DNA of 5,309 nucleotides from Firmicutes bacterium AF25-13AC (GTDB lineage: Bacteria; Bacillota; Clostridia; Lachnospirales; Lachnospiraceae): the NCBI GenBank assembly GCA_003478935.1, contig QUFP01000083.1, positions 1 through 5,309 on the forward strand. Direction: 5' to 3'. Positions 5,237 through 5,309 of the stretch are shown here, piece after piece (position 1 is the stretch's first letter; every line of letters starts with the position of its first letter). The notes under the pieces were generated by a model. The model searched no databases. It was not told where the DNA came from and saw nothing but the letters and a program-made list of their open reading frames with translations. The translations under genes were made by a program, and so were the position numbers.

Positions 5237-5269
5237 CTGGGAACAGCTTGCAACGCAAGGTGTCCCCAG
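5237..5269. repeat. 33-base inverted repeat, candidate oriT hairpin
   Basis: Two 15-base arms (5237-5251 and 5255-5269) match at 13 of 15 positions around the three-base loop AAC; the innermost part is CTTGC-AAC-GCAAG. No T-tract follows on either strand, so it does not look like a terminator. Relaxases of MobA type recognise an inverted repeat next to their nick site, and a relaxase gene lies on the same element about 1.1 kb away, downstream of the cargo. I do not see a clear match to a known MOBQ nick sequence, so the assignment is tentative. Confidence 0.45.
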
Positions 5270-5291
5270 ATGGCAAGTCCACAAAAGGGTA

Positions 5292-5307
5292 GCTGGCGGC
5301 AGCCAGC
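5292..5307. repeat. Short hairpin GCTGGC-GGCA-GCCAGC
   Basis: A perfect six-base stem with a four-base loop lies 22 bases beyond the larger inverted repeat, at the window edge. Several closely spaced inverted repeats are common in transfer origins. It could equally be part of the next gene or regulatory region, which is cut off here. Confidence 0.4.
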
Positions 5308-5309
5308 GC

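Overview
The window reads as part of an integrative conjugative or mobilizable element from a Gram-positive gut-type Clostridia (Lachnospiraceae/Ruminococcaceae-like). This inference rests on strong AAGGAGG-type ribosome sites, a MOBQ-type (MobA/MobL) relaxase, and a CHC2 zinc-finger plus VapE-type helicase pair, a combination typical of such elements. No type IV secretion genes, integrase or chromosomal attachment site lie inside the window, so a self-transmissible element and a mobilizable one cannot be told apart here. Every gene I accept is on the minus strand and reads from the right end to the left end.

Layout in direction of transcription. (1) 5237-5309: GC-rich backbone with two hairpins, including a 33-base inverted repeat, which could be a transfer origin (oriT). 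(2) About 4255-5225: an AT-rich block (about 30% GC by eye, against mid-50s in the flanks) with a TfoX N-terminal-domain protein and a divergent signal peptidase II-like membrane protein. This looks like cargo of foreign origin between the candidate oriT and the relaxase. (3) 4092-4277: an intergenic leader with a 19-base palindrome, a rho-independent terminator, a second hairpin and a strong ribosome site. (4) 2511-4091: the relaxase. (5) 2461-2507: a strong terminator-type hairpin whose T-tract touches the ribosome site of the next gene, so it may act as an attenuator. (6) 1801-2445 and 495-1889: the replication pair, a CHC2 zinc-finger protein without a catalytic primase domain and a VapE-type SF3-like ATPase. 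Both start at TTG and they overlap by 89 bases. (7) 254-494: a non-coding stretch with repeated GTTGCCG motifs on either side of a roughly 50-base segment of about 22% GC. This layout recalls the replication origins of SaPI-type islands, which also lie just downstream of the helicase gene. (8) 56-253: a 65-residue small protein of unknown function, followed directly (TAAATG) by a gene that runs off the left end.

Taken together, the relaxase would nick the element at an oriT and carry it to the recipient. The CHC2/VapE pair would act at the iteron region to open and copy the excised circle. The extreme C-terminus of the VapE protein (QMELPF) matches the hexapeptide type of sliding-clamp binding motif, suggesting a direct handover to the host replisome. 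The most useful leads are the iteron/AT-rich candidate origin, the clamp-binding-like tail, the attenuator-like hairpin ahead of the replication genes, and the AT-rich cargo with the unusual LspA-like protein.
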